Shown here: one piece after another, positions 1 to 11,082 of the stretch
Layout: each line of letters opens with the position of its first letter
Position numbering within the stretch: the stretch's first letter is position 1
Source of the DNA: Hyaloperonospora brassicae
Lineage: Eukaryota; Oomycota; Peronosporomycetes; Peronosporales; Peronosporaceae
Reading direction: 5' to 3'
Length of the DNA: 64,000 nucleotides
Assembly (NCBI GenBank): GCA_947650285.1
Contig: CANTFL010000272.1
Location: forward strand, 186,001-250,000
The notes under the pieces: model-generated
Databases searched by the model: none
What the model was told of the DNA's origin: nothing
The model's input: only the letters and a program-made list of their open reading frames with translations
Position numbers and translations under genes: made by a program

Positions 1-2640
1 CTTGCATCCGATCAGTAGGTCGTCCACGTACAACACTATGGATGTGGGTGACTTATTGTTTGTATGATTGCGTCGAACAAAAAGACATGTGTATCCACGA
101 CATTGTATAAAGCCCATGGCAGAAAACACAGAGCATATTTTCTGGTCCCAAACCTCAGCCGCTTGTTTTAACCCATACAAGATGCGTCGTTGTTTGCACA
201 CCATTCCAGGCGCAATCTCAATTCCAAGCGGTGGCTCCATGTGAACATCTTTGTCCAAATCGTCATTCAAAAACGCTGTTTCCACATCAAATTGCCGAAT
301 AACATATTGCGTGCTGCAACAAACCGACAAGAACACACGAATCGTGTTTGAGCACGTAGCAGGTGAATACGTGTCAAAGTTATCAAAAACATGCGTTTGC
401 AGATATCCGAGGGCAACCAAACGCGCTTTGTTACGAACAATACCACCCTTTTCATCGTACTTGTGCCCTACTACCCCCTTGTGGCCTATAAAGTTGACGC
501 CTGGAGGACGATAGACGGTGTCCCATGTGTATTTCTTCATATGGGCTTTAATTTCTGCTTTAATTGCTGCTTCCCACTGTTCCGCGTCGTTTGACCGCAG
601 CTCCTCTCGTAAATTTTATCAGTACATCAGTAGCAGAAAGCGAAATTTCGTAATCGCCAACACATTGACTTTTGGGGTCCGGCTCATCGTGTTCGCTGTC
701 CACCGGCGATCCATCAGTCAGAATTATTAAATCAATCTTCTCATCATCAAATCCGTCATTAGTGAGTAGATGAGTTGACGTACTATGAGACATTTTGTTC
801 GACACCGAGTAAATCTCCAGTCGGCCATTTTGGTAGCGAGGATTCTCACAGATTACAATAGCTTGCGACTGATTTGGAAGCCTTTGGAGCATGTGTGTGT
901 TATTATCTCCACTTACAGCGACCGTTTCGTGTGGTGTGCGACCGATCATCGAATCGTTCATGTCAATAGAATGCATATCCGTGAACTCCCCCGCAATTGG
1001 AACAGCATCTAAATCGTGTGACAGATTGAAATCTCCAGACGCATCCACGATTATGTCTTTCCAACTTTGTTGATTGTCAAAAATCTCGTCAATGTCCATA
1101 TCTTCAACCTCTTGATTCTCCTTCGTGCGAGGTACGTTCACATTTATTTTGTCGCGTTCATCATGAGAGTGCCTACAGTGAGATATAGGCTCACGTAGAA
1201 CAACAACAACATCTTTGTACTGCGAAGTAGGTCGCTCGTTCAATTGAACGGACCTGGTCATTACCAATTGTTCATTCACCAGATCCCACACTCGGTATGC
1301 CTTGGACGTTGCTGAATATCCAAGAAAGATGCACTTGTTTGCCTTGCTGTCCCATTTCGTTCGCTTACAATCCGCGTCTCGTAGATACCCGGTCGAACCA
1401 AAGACACGAAAATGGCTCAAGTCTGGCTTCGGTCCAACGTTTCGAATGGACTTATGTTAGGTCGAGCAGTGTTCGGAATTCGATTGATGGTGTGAGATGC
1501 CGCCATATCCGCCCCACCCCACCAAGAACGATTAATTTCCATGTAGTACATCATCGAACGGGCCATCTCGACAAGAGTTCGATTCATCCTCTCTGCTAAT
1601 CCGTTTTGTTGAGGGTTGTACGGCGCGCTTGTCTGGTGGATGATACCTCGATCAGAACGGTATTCGTTGAAGCGATGATTCACATACTCCCCACCATTGT
1701 CACTACGGATGCACTTAATCTTGCAATCCGTTTGCGTCTCCACCATAGCACGGAACGTATGAAAACGTTCGAAATCTTGATTCTTTGCTGCCAGCAAGTA
1801 AACGTAGACATATCGGCTCTAATCGTTGATAATTGTGAGTATGTGTAGAGCTCTTCCTTTCGATTTCGGGTTCATAGGACCCATAAGATCGTTGTGCACG
1901 ATCTCGAGTGGTCGACTCGTCTTGACTTCACTTCCTGAAGCATGACTGAACGGGCTGTTTGTCATTTTCCCGCGTGAACATCCATCACATACACCATCAT
2001 CAGGTGCAACAACTTCCGTAATACCATCGCAAGACTTCATCGCTTGCATGACCTTGTTCGAAGACACATGACCAAGGCGAGCATGCCATAGTCCACTAGT
2101 GTCATTGATCCCGACATTGCTATCAGCCTTGAATGCGTCAAATGTGATATGTTGCTTCACATTCCACGCAAACAGCTTTCCCAATCGCTCAATAACTACT
2201 ATAATTACGTTGTCCTTCATCAGGACTGCTTGATCGCGCTTAAACTTAACAAGCACGCCTCGGGCTGTCAGCGCCACTACCGACACAAGCTTCTTGTCTA
2301 GTCCAGGCACATGTAACACCTCCGTCAGCTTAATTTTCCGACCGATCTCGAGTAGAAATTGTACTGTGCCTGTTTCTTGTGCCTTCAACTGCTGTCCATT
2401 TGCCACAGTGATGTAGATAGGGGAGTCAAAAGTTCGAACTCCACGAATTCACGTTTGTCATCAGTCATATGACGACTTGCCCCACTATCCAGAAACCAAG
2501 TCGAATTCGAAATTGGTTTGTCACTGAATGCTGAGAAAACAAATTCATCACCAGGTCTCGATGGCTTCACGTTACGGCACTGCGATCTTTTGTATCCGTG
2601 CCGTCCACATCCAAAGCACTTCCCTTGAAACTCCTCATCA
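1..2640 (-). pseudogene. copia-1 pol: protease, integrase and partial reverse transcriptase
   Basis: Protease signature DSGASRH is at about 2490. The GAG-pre-integrase finger (WHARLGH...CDGC) is at about 1960-2100. Integrase shows its three acidic residues in NDLMGPM, RSDNGGEYV and QNGLAERMNR. RT motifs ILYGLKQA and YVDDLLIG follow near 160 and 15. Breaks seen: a TAG where the integrase motif D-Y-S-R-Y expects Tyr (about 1818), a frame change at about 1420, and a further frame loss below 560 in RT. It is a clear relic of a Ty1/copia polyprotein that would have supplied particle maturation, integration and cDNA synthesis. Nothing suggests residual function. Confidence 0.9.
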
Positions 2641-3064
2641 GCCTTTCCTCTTCTAGAAAGTTGGTAGCGATCTCGATTTTCTCCTTGTCCACCTTGAAAG
2701 CGTCGAGGTACATTGTGCTGAGCATGCGCCTTGAAGGAGGTTTCTTTTTGTCTCGCTTCTGAAGAGTGACGTACTCACGTCGAAGCATCTCTTTTACGTA
2801 CAGAAGCGATACGTTGTTATGTGCCTCAATTATGCGCACCATATCATCATAGTGAGATGACAAGCTTCCCAATTGTAAAACCAACTTCTCATCATCATCA
2901 ATGCTGTCACCGGCAGCCCTGAGCTTTAGACACAGCTCATCAAACTTTAGTAGATGATCCATAAGACTCGTACCAGTCTCCATCACAAATTCATGGAGTT
3001 CCTTCCGAAGTTGCACTCGATTGCGAAGATTCTTCTTCGCAAAGAACGTCTTCAATACCTCCCA
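2567..3064 (-). pseudogene. copia-1 gag, C-terminal part
   Basis: The frame from 3064 down encodes a UBN2-type copia gag segment (motifs LMDHLLKFDEL and YDDMVRIIEAH). The zinc knuckle around 2590-2630 sits in a different frame from the gag body, so a frameshift separates them. It reads CFGCGRHGYKRSQC, in which the conserved His of CX2CX4HX4C is Tyr. The upstream end stops at the Ty3 LTR border. The W-E-V-L reading there is continuous with the E-T-W at the end of the fragment at 10805-11082, which is how the two halves were matched. Confidence 0.85.
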
Positions 3065-3514
3065 TGTAATGGGGTAGCCCGTTACATGAAATTGTCAATA
3101 AAACAATCTGACAATAAAGAATATTACGTTGAATATTCTTTTAACAATATCATAGACATGGTGATAATGTTGGGATGACCGAAGAGTCTACTCATTGGTT
3201 GATATCGTGATGATATCAACTCACAAATTGCTGCTAGACGCGCGCAATGGGTGGTGAGTAGACGCCATCATACATATAGTTATATTCGCATAATTAAGTC
3301 AATACAAACAGAGATTCAAGAAGTTATAGTACTTAATTATATCAATACAGTTTTACTTTTACCAAGAGACTAGTCTGACTACTTAGTCTCCATTCCTTCC
3401 TATGTGTTCCTTAAACACCTAGCAGGGCACTGTCGACCACTGTCGACCACTGTCGTCAGTGGAAGTATACTCCGTACTGGTCAACCAGTACGTTGTCATC
3501 GGTGCCCCGTTACA
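3065..3514 (+). repeat. E1 5' LTR (subtype A)
   Basis: It starts TGTAATGGGG and ends CCCCGTTACA, giving the TG...CA ends of an LTR and a terminal inverted repeat. It is nearly identical to the LTR at 11083-11522 (opposite orientation), but clearly different from the LTR at the other end of this same element (10367-10804). It contains internal perfect inverted repeats such as GTTGATATC/GATATCAAC and GTACTGG/CCAGTAC, and a short duplicated stretch (the CCACTGTCGA repeat near 3430-3450). Confidence 0.9.
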
Positions 3515-3516
3515 CC

Positions 3517-3529
3517 TGGTAGCACTTTA
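3517..3529 (+). other. E1 primer-binding site
   Basis: TGGTAGCACTTTA begins two bases after the 5' LTR. TGG pairs with a tRNA CCA end. The same TGGTAGCAC stands at the equivalent place in E2 (about 18333-18345, minus), E3 (about 33945-33960, minus) and E4 (from 45465). Which tRNA it matches cannot be decided without the tRNA set of the genome. Confidence 0.7.
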
Positions 3530-3564
3530 TATTCCGTCCAAGGACCACACTCGCATCGCCCAAC

Positions 3565-4680
3565 ATGAACATGTTGGACGATGTAGACGGCGAAAGATTT
3601 CACGGAACCCGTGAAAGCTACTCCCATTTGAGCGACATCGATCGGAGTGCGATCGAACGAATGAGTTCGACCGTTGGCGAGGAAGCCATATGGGCCATGC
3701 TATCCTCAAGAGATAGGGACCAGCAACATGTCGTCATTAGCAAGCTCTTGCAACGAGAACTTGATAAGTCGCGAGCGCAGGTGACCTTGTTGCAACAACA
3801 AGATCACCAGCGGACCAAAGCACTGAGACAACAAAAGTCTCAGTCCGCAGAGCCGACGCGTGAGCGTCGACGTAAGTCTCTAAAACTAGAGGTTTCCAAG
3901 TATCGGGGAGTCGAGGAAGACTCCCTGTTGAGGTGGTTCGTCGAGCTGGACGATACCATCGATGCTCGTCGCATCGACGATGAGCGAATGCAAGTCTCAT
4001 TCGCTCAGTTTAACCTGGCAGGAGAAGACAGAGCTTGGGCCCTAAACCTCAAGTTGGACGACCCAAATGTGTTTGGGTCGTTGAATATCTTCAAGACCCT
4101 GCTCAGTGAGACGTTCGAGCCTCCCAGAGCAGAGCTCAGGACTCTTTAGGAGCTCCTGCATTCAAGCAGGGTAATCGTAAGGTTCACCCTTACGCCCAAC
4201 ATGTACGCTACCTTGCAAGCTGCATGATAGTGAACCCTTGAGTGAGTTTGTGTTGATCACAATATTCATTCAAGGGCTGTCCGATGGTCCCGTTAGGGAC
4301 CACCTGTTCCGCGGAGAGCTAAAGACACTCTCCGAAGCAATCTTGGCTGGGGAGCAAGAAGATTAGAGCGTGAGACAGTCTCACACTACGCTGACCCCGC
4401 ATCGTCCACAGAGACGATCAGCGGTCGGAGGTACAGATCCAATGGACCTCTGTAATGTCGAGGTCGAGAAACCTCGCCCTACGAATGACAAGCGATCGGT
4501 GAGATGCAATCGCTGTCATTAACTGGGACACTACGCATATGTTTGCAGTATCCCCCGCTCAGGGCCTCGCGGTGCTGAGCGCAGTAATATTTCACCAGTA
4601 AGAAGAACTGGAGGGCTAGGGTCCGTCGCTGTTGCAAAGCCGCAACAGCGAGGCCAACCATTAAAACATGGTCGGAGTCA
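3565..4680 (+). pseudogene. E1 gag
   Basis: The start ATG 3565 is chosen by alignment with the intact gag of E3. An N-terminal helical region rich in Gln and Arg leads to a capsid-like segment ending FEPPRAELR. A stop at 4147-4149 and later frame changes break the frame. The nucleocapsid knuckle near 4500-4545 (RCNRC...LGHYAYVC) also holds a TAA. Gag would form the particle and bind RNA. E1 and E2 gags differ more from each other than their pol regions do. Confidence 0.85.
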
Positions 4681-4835
4681 GTAGGGGCGGAGCGCCCTAC
4701 TGATCCAGCAACATCGAGAGAATTTGCAAATCTCTTGACGAAGGTTGCTCCCGATTCGCAGTCCCTGTGTGTCTCTGCACTTGGTGATGAGGTGTCTCTC
4801 ATCACCTTGATATTGGAAGTGACAAAAGACTTGTC

Positions 4836-6471
4836 ACTTCGCGCCCTAGTTGACTGTGGGGGCGTCGAACAATTTTTTTCGTCGCCAGTCGCTAGAGGCA
4901 GGAAGTTTTAACTTCGTGGAGCGGGAGATCCCTCCAACGAAGATGACGTTGCGCCTAGCGACAGGCGCATCGATCACTGTAAAGAAACGTGTAGTCGGAA
5001 TCCGCTACACGTTAAAAGGCGAACAGTACGATGATGATTTCATCGTACTCGACCTGGATGACAAGTTCGACGTCATCTTAGGGCTGCCTTGGCTCAGGAC
5101 ATACGAGCCAAGGGTGAACTGACAGTATCGATCGGTTACGATACCTGCCACTTGTTTCTCAGATAACCACCTGACGAATATCTTGGAACGCCCACACTCA
5201 CGTGGGTGTACTACGAGTGAGTGCGATGGTCTCACTCGTGGTACGGTCGTTATTACGAATGTACAAGAACACAATGTAGATGATCACTACATTGTGGAGA
5301 AAGCTCACCCAGATCCTGTGGATGTGATTTCCCAGGAAGTAATCGAGACACTGAATGTCTTGGTTAATGATGGATCAAGCGTAGGCGCTTACACGCTTGA
5401 TCTGGTTGTGCCTCCGAAACTAACTTTGTAGATAACTCAACTACCGACGCTAGAACCGAAACGATTCTTGCGTGATCTGCGCAGTGGCAAAGTCAAGCAG
5501 ATCTGTGTACTCGTCGCGGAGGACGATTACGTTACCGATATTCGATCGGCAAAGGTGTTTACTGAGACCGAGAGTGTTCTCAGCATTTCATCGATGGACG
5601 AAAGTGTCATTGATGAGAAGACTCGGATTGAGAGATATGAATCTCAATCCTGGAAGTCGCTTCAGGCAAATCCTTTGTAAAAGGATTTGATCGAATTCAA
5701 GGACGTATTCCCTGAATCCGTACCTTGCGAGTTGCTTAAGGACAAAGGCACTCGACACGAGATCGAGCCCAAACCGGGATCGATATATTGTGTCATGAAG
5801 CAGTGGCCACTGCCTCGTGAACAAGTGATAGCGTCGACAAGTTCTTTGCCGATCGCTTATCAGCGGGCCATGTGAGGGAATCGACATCCCCTCACAGCTC
5901 CCCGACCTTCTGTGTGCGAAAGGCCACAGAAGGGCGGCGGATAGTGCACGCATTCAACAAATTGAATGCTGCAACGGTACCGGCTCAGACGCCGATACCG
6001 ACGAAGGACGTAATCATAGATGGTATGTCAAAGAGTACCATCTTTTCATCCATGGATCTGATGGACGGATTCTATCAGATCCTTATGCGTGAAAGGGACA
6101 TCCCGATCACAGCAGTGAGTACCCCCAGCATGATGCTGTGGGAGTGGCTAGTGGTGCCACAGGGGCTGAGTAATGCCCCTGCAACATTCAACAGATGTGT
6201 TACAAATCAATTTGAGACCGGTGCGAGACTTCGCACCGAGTTACTTCGACGATGTGTTCGTTTACAGCCGGGCTATGGACGGAAAGACGGACGTTGATGT
6301 TCACAGTACTCACGTCCGTCAGGTTCTTCAACTTATGCGCAAGCATAAGTTGTATGCCAATCTCAAGAAGTGTATATTCCGGCAAGCAAAATATCACATC
6401 TTGGGTGCATCGTATGTAAACACGGCGTCCGCCCTGATCCCGAAAAGATCAAGGCGATCACCGAATAGCTA
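4836..6471 (+). pseudogene. E1 protease and reverse transcriptase
   Basis: The aspartic protease active site LVDCG is at about 4842-4860. A run of five G at 4858-4862, where E3 has four, shifts the frame right at the active site. The protease body continues at 4865-5122 (FIVLDLDDKFDVILG). RT begins near 5690 (EFKDVFPESVP) and continues from 5872 with SPHSSPTFCVRKA, the SSMDLMDGFYQI motif and PQGLSNAPATFN. A frameshift near 6212 separates these from the YFDDVFVYS catalytic motif (about 6238-6270). Stops are also present. The mirror copy in E2 keeps YFDD in frame with the upstream RT. Confidence 0.88.
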
Positions 6472-7326
6472 GTGCCATCCGATGTTAAGGGACTTCGTAA
6501 GTTCCTTGGACTAGCGGCGTACTTGCACAAGTACTCGCGCAACTACGCCGAAATGACGGTATATCTTTCTCGTTTACTCAAGAAAAATGTGAAGTGTTCG
6601 TGGAACGCTGAGTGCCAGCGTTCCTTTGAAAGCATCAAGAAAAGTTTGATGCGATCGACCATCTTGACGATTGCAGATCAGGACAGACCTTTTCATGTGG
6701 TCTGTGACGCCAGCGATTTTGCTATCGGCTGTGCGTTGATGCAGTATGACACAGACGGCGCAGAGCGCGTCGTCTGCTATCAATCGCGTCAGCTGCAACC
6801 ACCTGAACGCAATTACCCAGTGCATGACAAGGAACTCCTTGACATGAAGTATGCACTGGATAAGTTCCGGGTCTATCTCTTGGGAGATAGACCGTTCATC
6901 GTATATACGGACCATGCGTCACTACGCACGGCCGTAAACAGTCCACACCTCTCGCAACGAATGGCGAGGTGGATGTCCTTCTTCGCGGAGTACAACTTCT
7001 CCGTGGAGTATAAACCAGGACGACTTAACGTCGTCGCTGATGCGCTATCACGTCGGCCCGATCTCGAGCCGACAACACGCGCCAACAGTGAGGCATTACC
7101 CACTGTTGCGGCACTGTCAGTCAGTGTGCCTTCATCGCCTTTACTCGATGACGTGCGGAAGGCCTACGCAGGGAATATGATTCTCCCTCATTTGATGGGT
7201 AACCTTGCGAACCCATCCCGGAAATCCTTGTCGGATTTGCCGGCTCTATACCGTTCCTCGTTGGATCGAGTAAACGACTCGCAATGGCCTGCTGTACTAT
7301 ACAGCAGTTGCCGACGACACGCCTAG
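6472..7326 (+). pseudogene. E1 RT connection and RNase H
   Basis: This open stretch of 284 codons covers the RT thumb/connection (GLRKFLGLAAYLHKY) and a Ty3-type RNase H. RNase H residues are visible in VVCDASDFAIG, HDKELLDMKYAL, YTDHASLR and NVVADALSRRPD. Its flanks are frameshifted, so it is a fragment of the polyprotein rather than a separate gene. The E2 copy (14570-15424) differs by only one residue over the whole length. The arms GGAACGCTG (6602-6610) and CAGCGTTCC (6616-6624) are an example of the hairpin pattern in this element. Confidence 0.9.
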
Positions 7327-7351
7327 TGTCGTCGTTCCCGATCATGATGAC

Positions 7352-8617
7352 TTGCGTTTACGCATCATGTTCGAATGTCACGATGCGCCGTCTGGCGGGC
7401 ATCGTGGCCAAGAAAAGACTTACCTTACAGTAAGTCGTGACTTTTACTGGCCCCGCCAGTATCAGTTCGTGCCCAAGTACATACATTCTTGCGAAGTCAG
7501 TCAACGGGTGAAGCCTAGCCCTTCATCCCGTGCACCGTTACAACATCTGCCGGTCACGGCAGAGTGCCGGGAGTCCGTGTTCATGGACTTTGTCTTCGGG
7601 TTCCCCGAAGCCTCTCACAAGAATAATGGTATTCTTGTGTTTGTGGATCGTTTCAGCAAGATGTTACATCTTGATGCAGTCCCAGAATCGATCAACGCCC
7701 ACGGCTGTGCGCGTGTATTCATCGACACTGTGTTTCGACTCCACGGTTTACCCCGTGAACTCGTATCCGACCGTGATCCTCGGTTCATGGCGGCGTTTTG
7801 GCAATCCGTGTTCCGCACATTGGGAACACGGTTGAAGATGTCAACCTCTGACCATCCCGAAACAGATGGTCAGACAGAACGTGCGAACCGTGTCCTCGAA
7901 GAGATTCTTCGTGGATACGTCGACTCCTTTTCACATTGGAGTGAGTTCTTACCGATGGTTGAGTTTGCCATCAACAACTCCGTGCATGCGTCCACAACGC
8001 ATACACTGTTCTACGTGAATTGCTTACGCCACCCACGTATTCCCGCCCTTATACAGAGTGACTCTGAGCTAAGGGGGGGTACTCGCTCGAGCAAAAACCG
8101 TTTTGGCTCTTGCTCATCACGTATCACCGCTCACGCCGATACGTTTGATGCCGATGTCGACGTTGTCGACATCGAGGAAATCGAGTTTAGCAGTAGCGAT
8201 GACGCTGCTGCTACATCAGACAATGATGACGATGCTGGGATATTCAGCATCGTCAACGACAATGCCAGCGAGGGAGAAGACACCCTCTTTGAAGAAGAGA
8301 ACGATCTCTTAGTAGTGCGCACGAAGCGCACTGAAAAACACAACAACGAGTCAGCAGAGAACTTCCTGCTTACTCGAGAGGCGATAGTCCGCTTCGTTCA
8401 AGACTCCATCGCAAATGCGGTGGATCGTCAGAAACGAAACGCAGACAAGAATGGAAGAGCGAATGTTCTTTCATTTAAAGTTAACGACCTAGTGCTACTG
8501 TCTACGGTAAAATTACCTGGACATGTAGTCCCTAGTGTCGGCAGTAGTAAACTACTGCCGAAATACATTGGCCCCTTTCGTGTGTTGCACCGCAAGGGCA
8601 ATGCGTACACGATCTAG
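7352..8617 (+). pseudogene. E1 integrase
   Basis: This open stretch of 421 codons holds the HHCC finger, but its last ligand is Ser (CEVSQRVKP, where E3 has CEVCQRVKP). The catalytic acids are in MDFVFGFP, VSDRDPRF and TDGQTERANRVLEE. An acidic low-complexity insert (about 8130-8320) and the GPF module (KYIGPFRVLHRKG) follow. A TAG ends the frame at 8617, although the sense reading continues as LPRRMRTHSTFYVGRLR. A run of seven G near 8071-8077 corresponds to thirteen C in E2. The missing Cys is shared with E2. Confidence 0.9.
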
Positions 8618-8642
8618 TTGCCTCGCAGGATGCGCACGCATT

Positions 8643-9155
8643 CTACGTTCTATGTTGGTCGTCTCCGCCCGTACTATCAGCACGAAGCCTCTTGAGAGAA
8701 CGGAGACAGCCGGCACGCTCAAGAATCCCCAACAGATTCTTGTGATCACGGACGAAATGCTCAAGTTGGTCCTTCATCGACGCGGTCTCGCGACGAGACT
8801 CTTCTAGCTCGTCGCGCAAACGATGCTTTTTGCGTTCGCTCTCAAGCTGAGCGAACGCAAATTCTGATCGGTCCTTCTTTCGATCGGTACGGAGATGTCG
8901 TACGGTCGCCATCAAGTCGTGCCGACGATCGTATTCGTGATCTACGCCCGCCCTCATCTCGGTCAGGTAACGCTCATGGTTACCCAAAGTCTCCTGCAGA
9001 CCCGGCGGTTGAGCCGGACCTTGTCTTTTCACCGCCACCAGAACCACTGGTGGATTCTCACGGTGGTAGACGCTTTCTTGTGGAGCGTATTTTGGACCAT
9101 CGTGACGATTCAGAATCAAGGACGAGTTACCTCGTCCGGTGGCGTGGGTATCCAC
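8643..9155 (-). other. antisense ORF 2 of E1 (coiled-coil protein)
   Basis: This is a 170-codon open frame on the strand opposite pol. Its second half is highly charged and predicted by eye to be a coiled coil (heptad-like Leu in FAQLESERKKHRLRDELEES and LEHFVRDHKNLLGILERAG). It overlaps the sense linker between integrase and chromodomain and the start of the chromodomain. The same frame is open in E2 (12735-13247). A diverged form is open in E3 (up to 28497) and ends in the same way. It may be a real opposite-strand gene or a by-product of the sense sequence. No homologous family is recognised. Confidence 0.55.
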
Positions 9156-9355
9156 CTTCCTTTGACAGCTGGGAACCTCGTTCCCAGCTGAAGGCTGACG
9201 TTGAAGGTCTCGTCCACCAGTATGACGAGACTCATCCGATTGGTTCTGGGCTCCTCGGTAAACACGCGCTTTTGGCGCTTGTAGACGGGTTGAAAGTTTG
9301 CTATCGCGTCCCGCATCTCCGCCAAGATGTTTGCCCTACCCCAGGGCTAACTTAG
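9050..9355 (+). pseudogene. E1 pol C-terminal chromodomain
   Basis: The motif FLVERILDHRDD, then [10 protein letters not shown] and SWEPRSQL, is a typical chromodomain: three aromatic-cage positions and the W-x-G-Y/H-P core. In chromoviruses this domain follows integrase and steers integration to certain chromatin. Here it is separated from the integrase frame by a Pro/Ser-rich linker and stops. The opposite strand is also open across its 5' part. Confidence 0.88.
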
Positions 9356-10235
9356 GGAATACACGTCCCTATGTGCACGTTGCGAGTTGTCAACACAACA
9401 CGCACAAGGATCACCCCAAGTGAGGCAAGGAATGTCTGCCTCACTTGAAAAACGATGCAGCCGGTACCTTTCACCGGTTGGCGTTCGTTTTCGAACTTGA
9501 TGCGTATCGCCTCAAGCTTCTTAAGCCACCCTTCTCGTCCAAAATTCTTGACATTTGGGACGAACAAGTTCCCCGCCGCCAAAAGCGAGTTCTTGTCACG
9601 CTTTTGGTTGCCATTGTACCATCGATGCTTCAAGAAAGCATCGAGATAAAAGTCTTCCTCAGCGCGAAAGTTCTTCGCGCTGGAACTCAAGCCGTGAAGC
9701 TCACTCGCATCGAATAATAGAATTCGATGGTGCTGGCTTGACTCGTGAGACAGGCTATCGATGAGCTGGTCGGGCCAGTGCCACGGCTTGAGCTCATCAC
9801 GCTTCGAATTGGTACCTTTGCCGGTACCACGGCTTTCATGATTACGATGGCGAGAGCCATCGTCATTACGCTCTTGCGAGGAAGCACGAGTTGATACTGG
9901 TGAGGCATAGTATTCCTCACCACAGAATTCATCATTACTGCCGAACAGACTGTATTTCATTTCACGAGTCCGCTCGTTCGACAGTTCTCTTGACGAACGA
10001 TGAGGCACCGCCGATGACCGGGATGCCTCTGGAACGTTGCGCGAGTCATACACATCTGACTCGCCATAATGATGACCTTATTGCCAAGGTCATCATGTGC
10101 ACGTGGTGCGATAGCGCGTGCGTCTGCAGCACCTTCTGCTGCAGACGGAGAACAAGCAGCAGACGACGAAGCGTCTGCCGCAGAGGCTGGCACAGCAGTA
10201 GGCTGTGTGGTCTTCGAGTCACCTCGCATAGACAT
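9352..10235 (-). other. antisense ORF 1 of E1
   Basis: The frame starts at ATG 10235, inside the loop of a perfect hairpin (CCTCGCATAG/CTATGCGAGG), with MSMRGDS as first residues. It is Ala/Ser-rich at first. After a one-base deletion near 10065 it continues in the frame 9352-10053, which includes KRDELKPWHWPDQLI, HHRILLFDASELHGL and KNFGREGWLKKLEAI. It ends at CIP-stop, a stop shared with E2 and E3. It reads from just inside the 3' LTR towards pol, so it would need its own promoter. No known domain was recognised. E3 carries a diverged but clearly related protein. Confidence 0.6.
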
Positions 10236-10353
10236 GTTAACTATGCGAGGCAAGGTCAGGAGTGAATGGGTCTGAACAAACAAGTGCTACCTGTCCTACT
10301 GGTGTCCAACGGATGGCCATGGAGTTTTCGATAGTCACACGGTGACTATCAGT

Positions 10354-10366
10354 TAAGGGAGGGTGA
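10354..10366 (+). other. E1 polypurine tract
   Basis: AAGGGAGGGTGA lies directly in front of the 3' LTR, as expected for the plus-strand primer of an LTR element. E2 (11523-11535, minus) has the same tract in mirror position. Confidence 0.7.
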
Positions 10367-10804
10367 TGCAACGGGGTAGACCGTTACATTAAATTGTCAA
10401 TAAAACAATCTGACAATAAAGAATATTACGTTGAATATTCTTTTAACAATATCACAAGCATGGTGATAATGTTGGGATGACCGAAGAGTCTACTCATTGG
10501 TTGATATCGTGATGATATCAACCCACCAATCGCTGCTAGACGCGCGCAATGGGTGGTGAGTAGACGTCACCATACGTTTAGTTACACTACTATAATTAAG
10601 TCAGGACAAACAGAGATACAAGAGTTATAGTACTTAATTATAATAATAACATTTTTGCTTTTCCTACGACTAGAGTCTTTCACCTTAGTCGTTCTATCTT
10701 CTTCTGTGTAGTTCTACACCTAGCTGGGCACTGACTATCACTACAGTCAGTGATAGTAAACTATGTACTGGCCAACCAGTACGTAGTCGTCGGTGCCCGT
10801 TACA
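10367..10804 (+). repeat. E1 3' LTR (subtype B)
   Basis: It starts TGCAACGGGG and ends GTGCCCGTTACA. It differs from the 5' LTR of E1 over much of its U3/R part but matches the LTR at the far right end of E2 (18348-18514 plus 22281-22555), for example in the stretch read as CTAGGTGTAGAACTACACAG on the minus strand. The base T-to-C change at its third position is shared with the E2 3' LTR. The outer flank is GTTGA (10805-10809). Confidence 0.9.
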
Positions 10805-11082
10805 GTTGAGGTTTCGTTATAGGTTATGAGCCCAAGTACGTCGGGTCCCAATGAAATTCTTACGGACGACAATTACTTCATGTAGGAATTTAATGCACGC
10901 ATGTCACTTACGCGCAAGGATATTTCGAATCACGTTTTCGCTAAGCCAGAGCCGGCAATGCTGCGGAAAAATCCCGGATGGAAAGTCGCCGATAGGAAGG
11001 CTCTGGCTGTACTAATAAAATTGCTCTTTCCAACCTATCAATGTAGGGTTCGGGAATGTGAGTCCGCTAGTGAGACTTGGAA
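10805..11082 (+). pseudogene. copia-1 gag, N-terminal fragment in inverted orientation
   Basis: Start ATG 10826 (MSPSTSGPNEILTDDNYFM) is followed by a TAG where copia gags have Trp, then by FNARMSLTRKDISNH, WKVADRKALAVLIKLL and SASETW up to the LTR at 11083. This is the copia gag head. The rest of the same gag is at 2567-3064 on the other strand. The first bases GTTGA are the inverse of TCAAC found outside E2 at 22556, and the last bases TGGAA match TGGGA at the 3064 junction in the minus sense. Both fit target duplications separated by a later inversion. Confidence 0.85.

Larger units (their letters stand above)
1..3064 (-). mobile_element. Ty1/copia element (copia-1), decayed, cut by the window edge and by a Ty3 insertion
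   Basis: Reading the minus strand gives, in order from 3064 down to 1, gag C-terminal part, zinc knuckle, protease, GAG-pre-integrase, integrase and reverse transcriptase. This is the copia order (integrase before RT). The RT active site YVDD lies at the very left edge (about positions 10-25), so RNase H and the 3' LTR are outside the window. The gag frame is interrupted exactly at 3064/3065 by the LTR of a Ty3 element. The missing gag N-terminus is found at 10805-11082 on the plus strand. Several frameshifts and stops make the element non-functional. Confidence 0.9.
3065..10804 (+). mobile_element. Ty3/gypsy chromodomain element E1 (full length, decayed)
   Basis: An LTR of 450 bp (3065-3514) is followed two bases later by a primer-binding site starting TGGTAGCAC. 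Then come gag, protease, RT, RNase H, integrase, a chromodomain, a polypurine tract and a 3' LTR (10367-10804). RT before integrase and the C-terminal chromodomain place it in the Ty3/gypsy chromovirus group. The two LTRs of this element are of different subtypes and its flanks do not form a target duplication with each other. The swapped partner is E2 (see findings). Opposite-strand reading frames fill 8643-10235. Confidence 0.92.
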
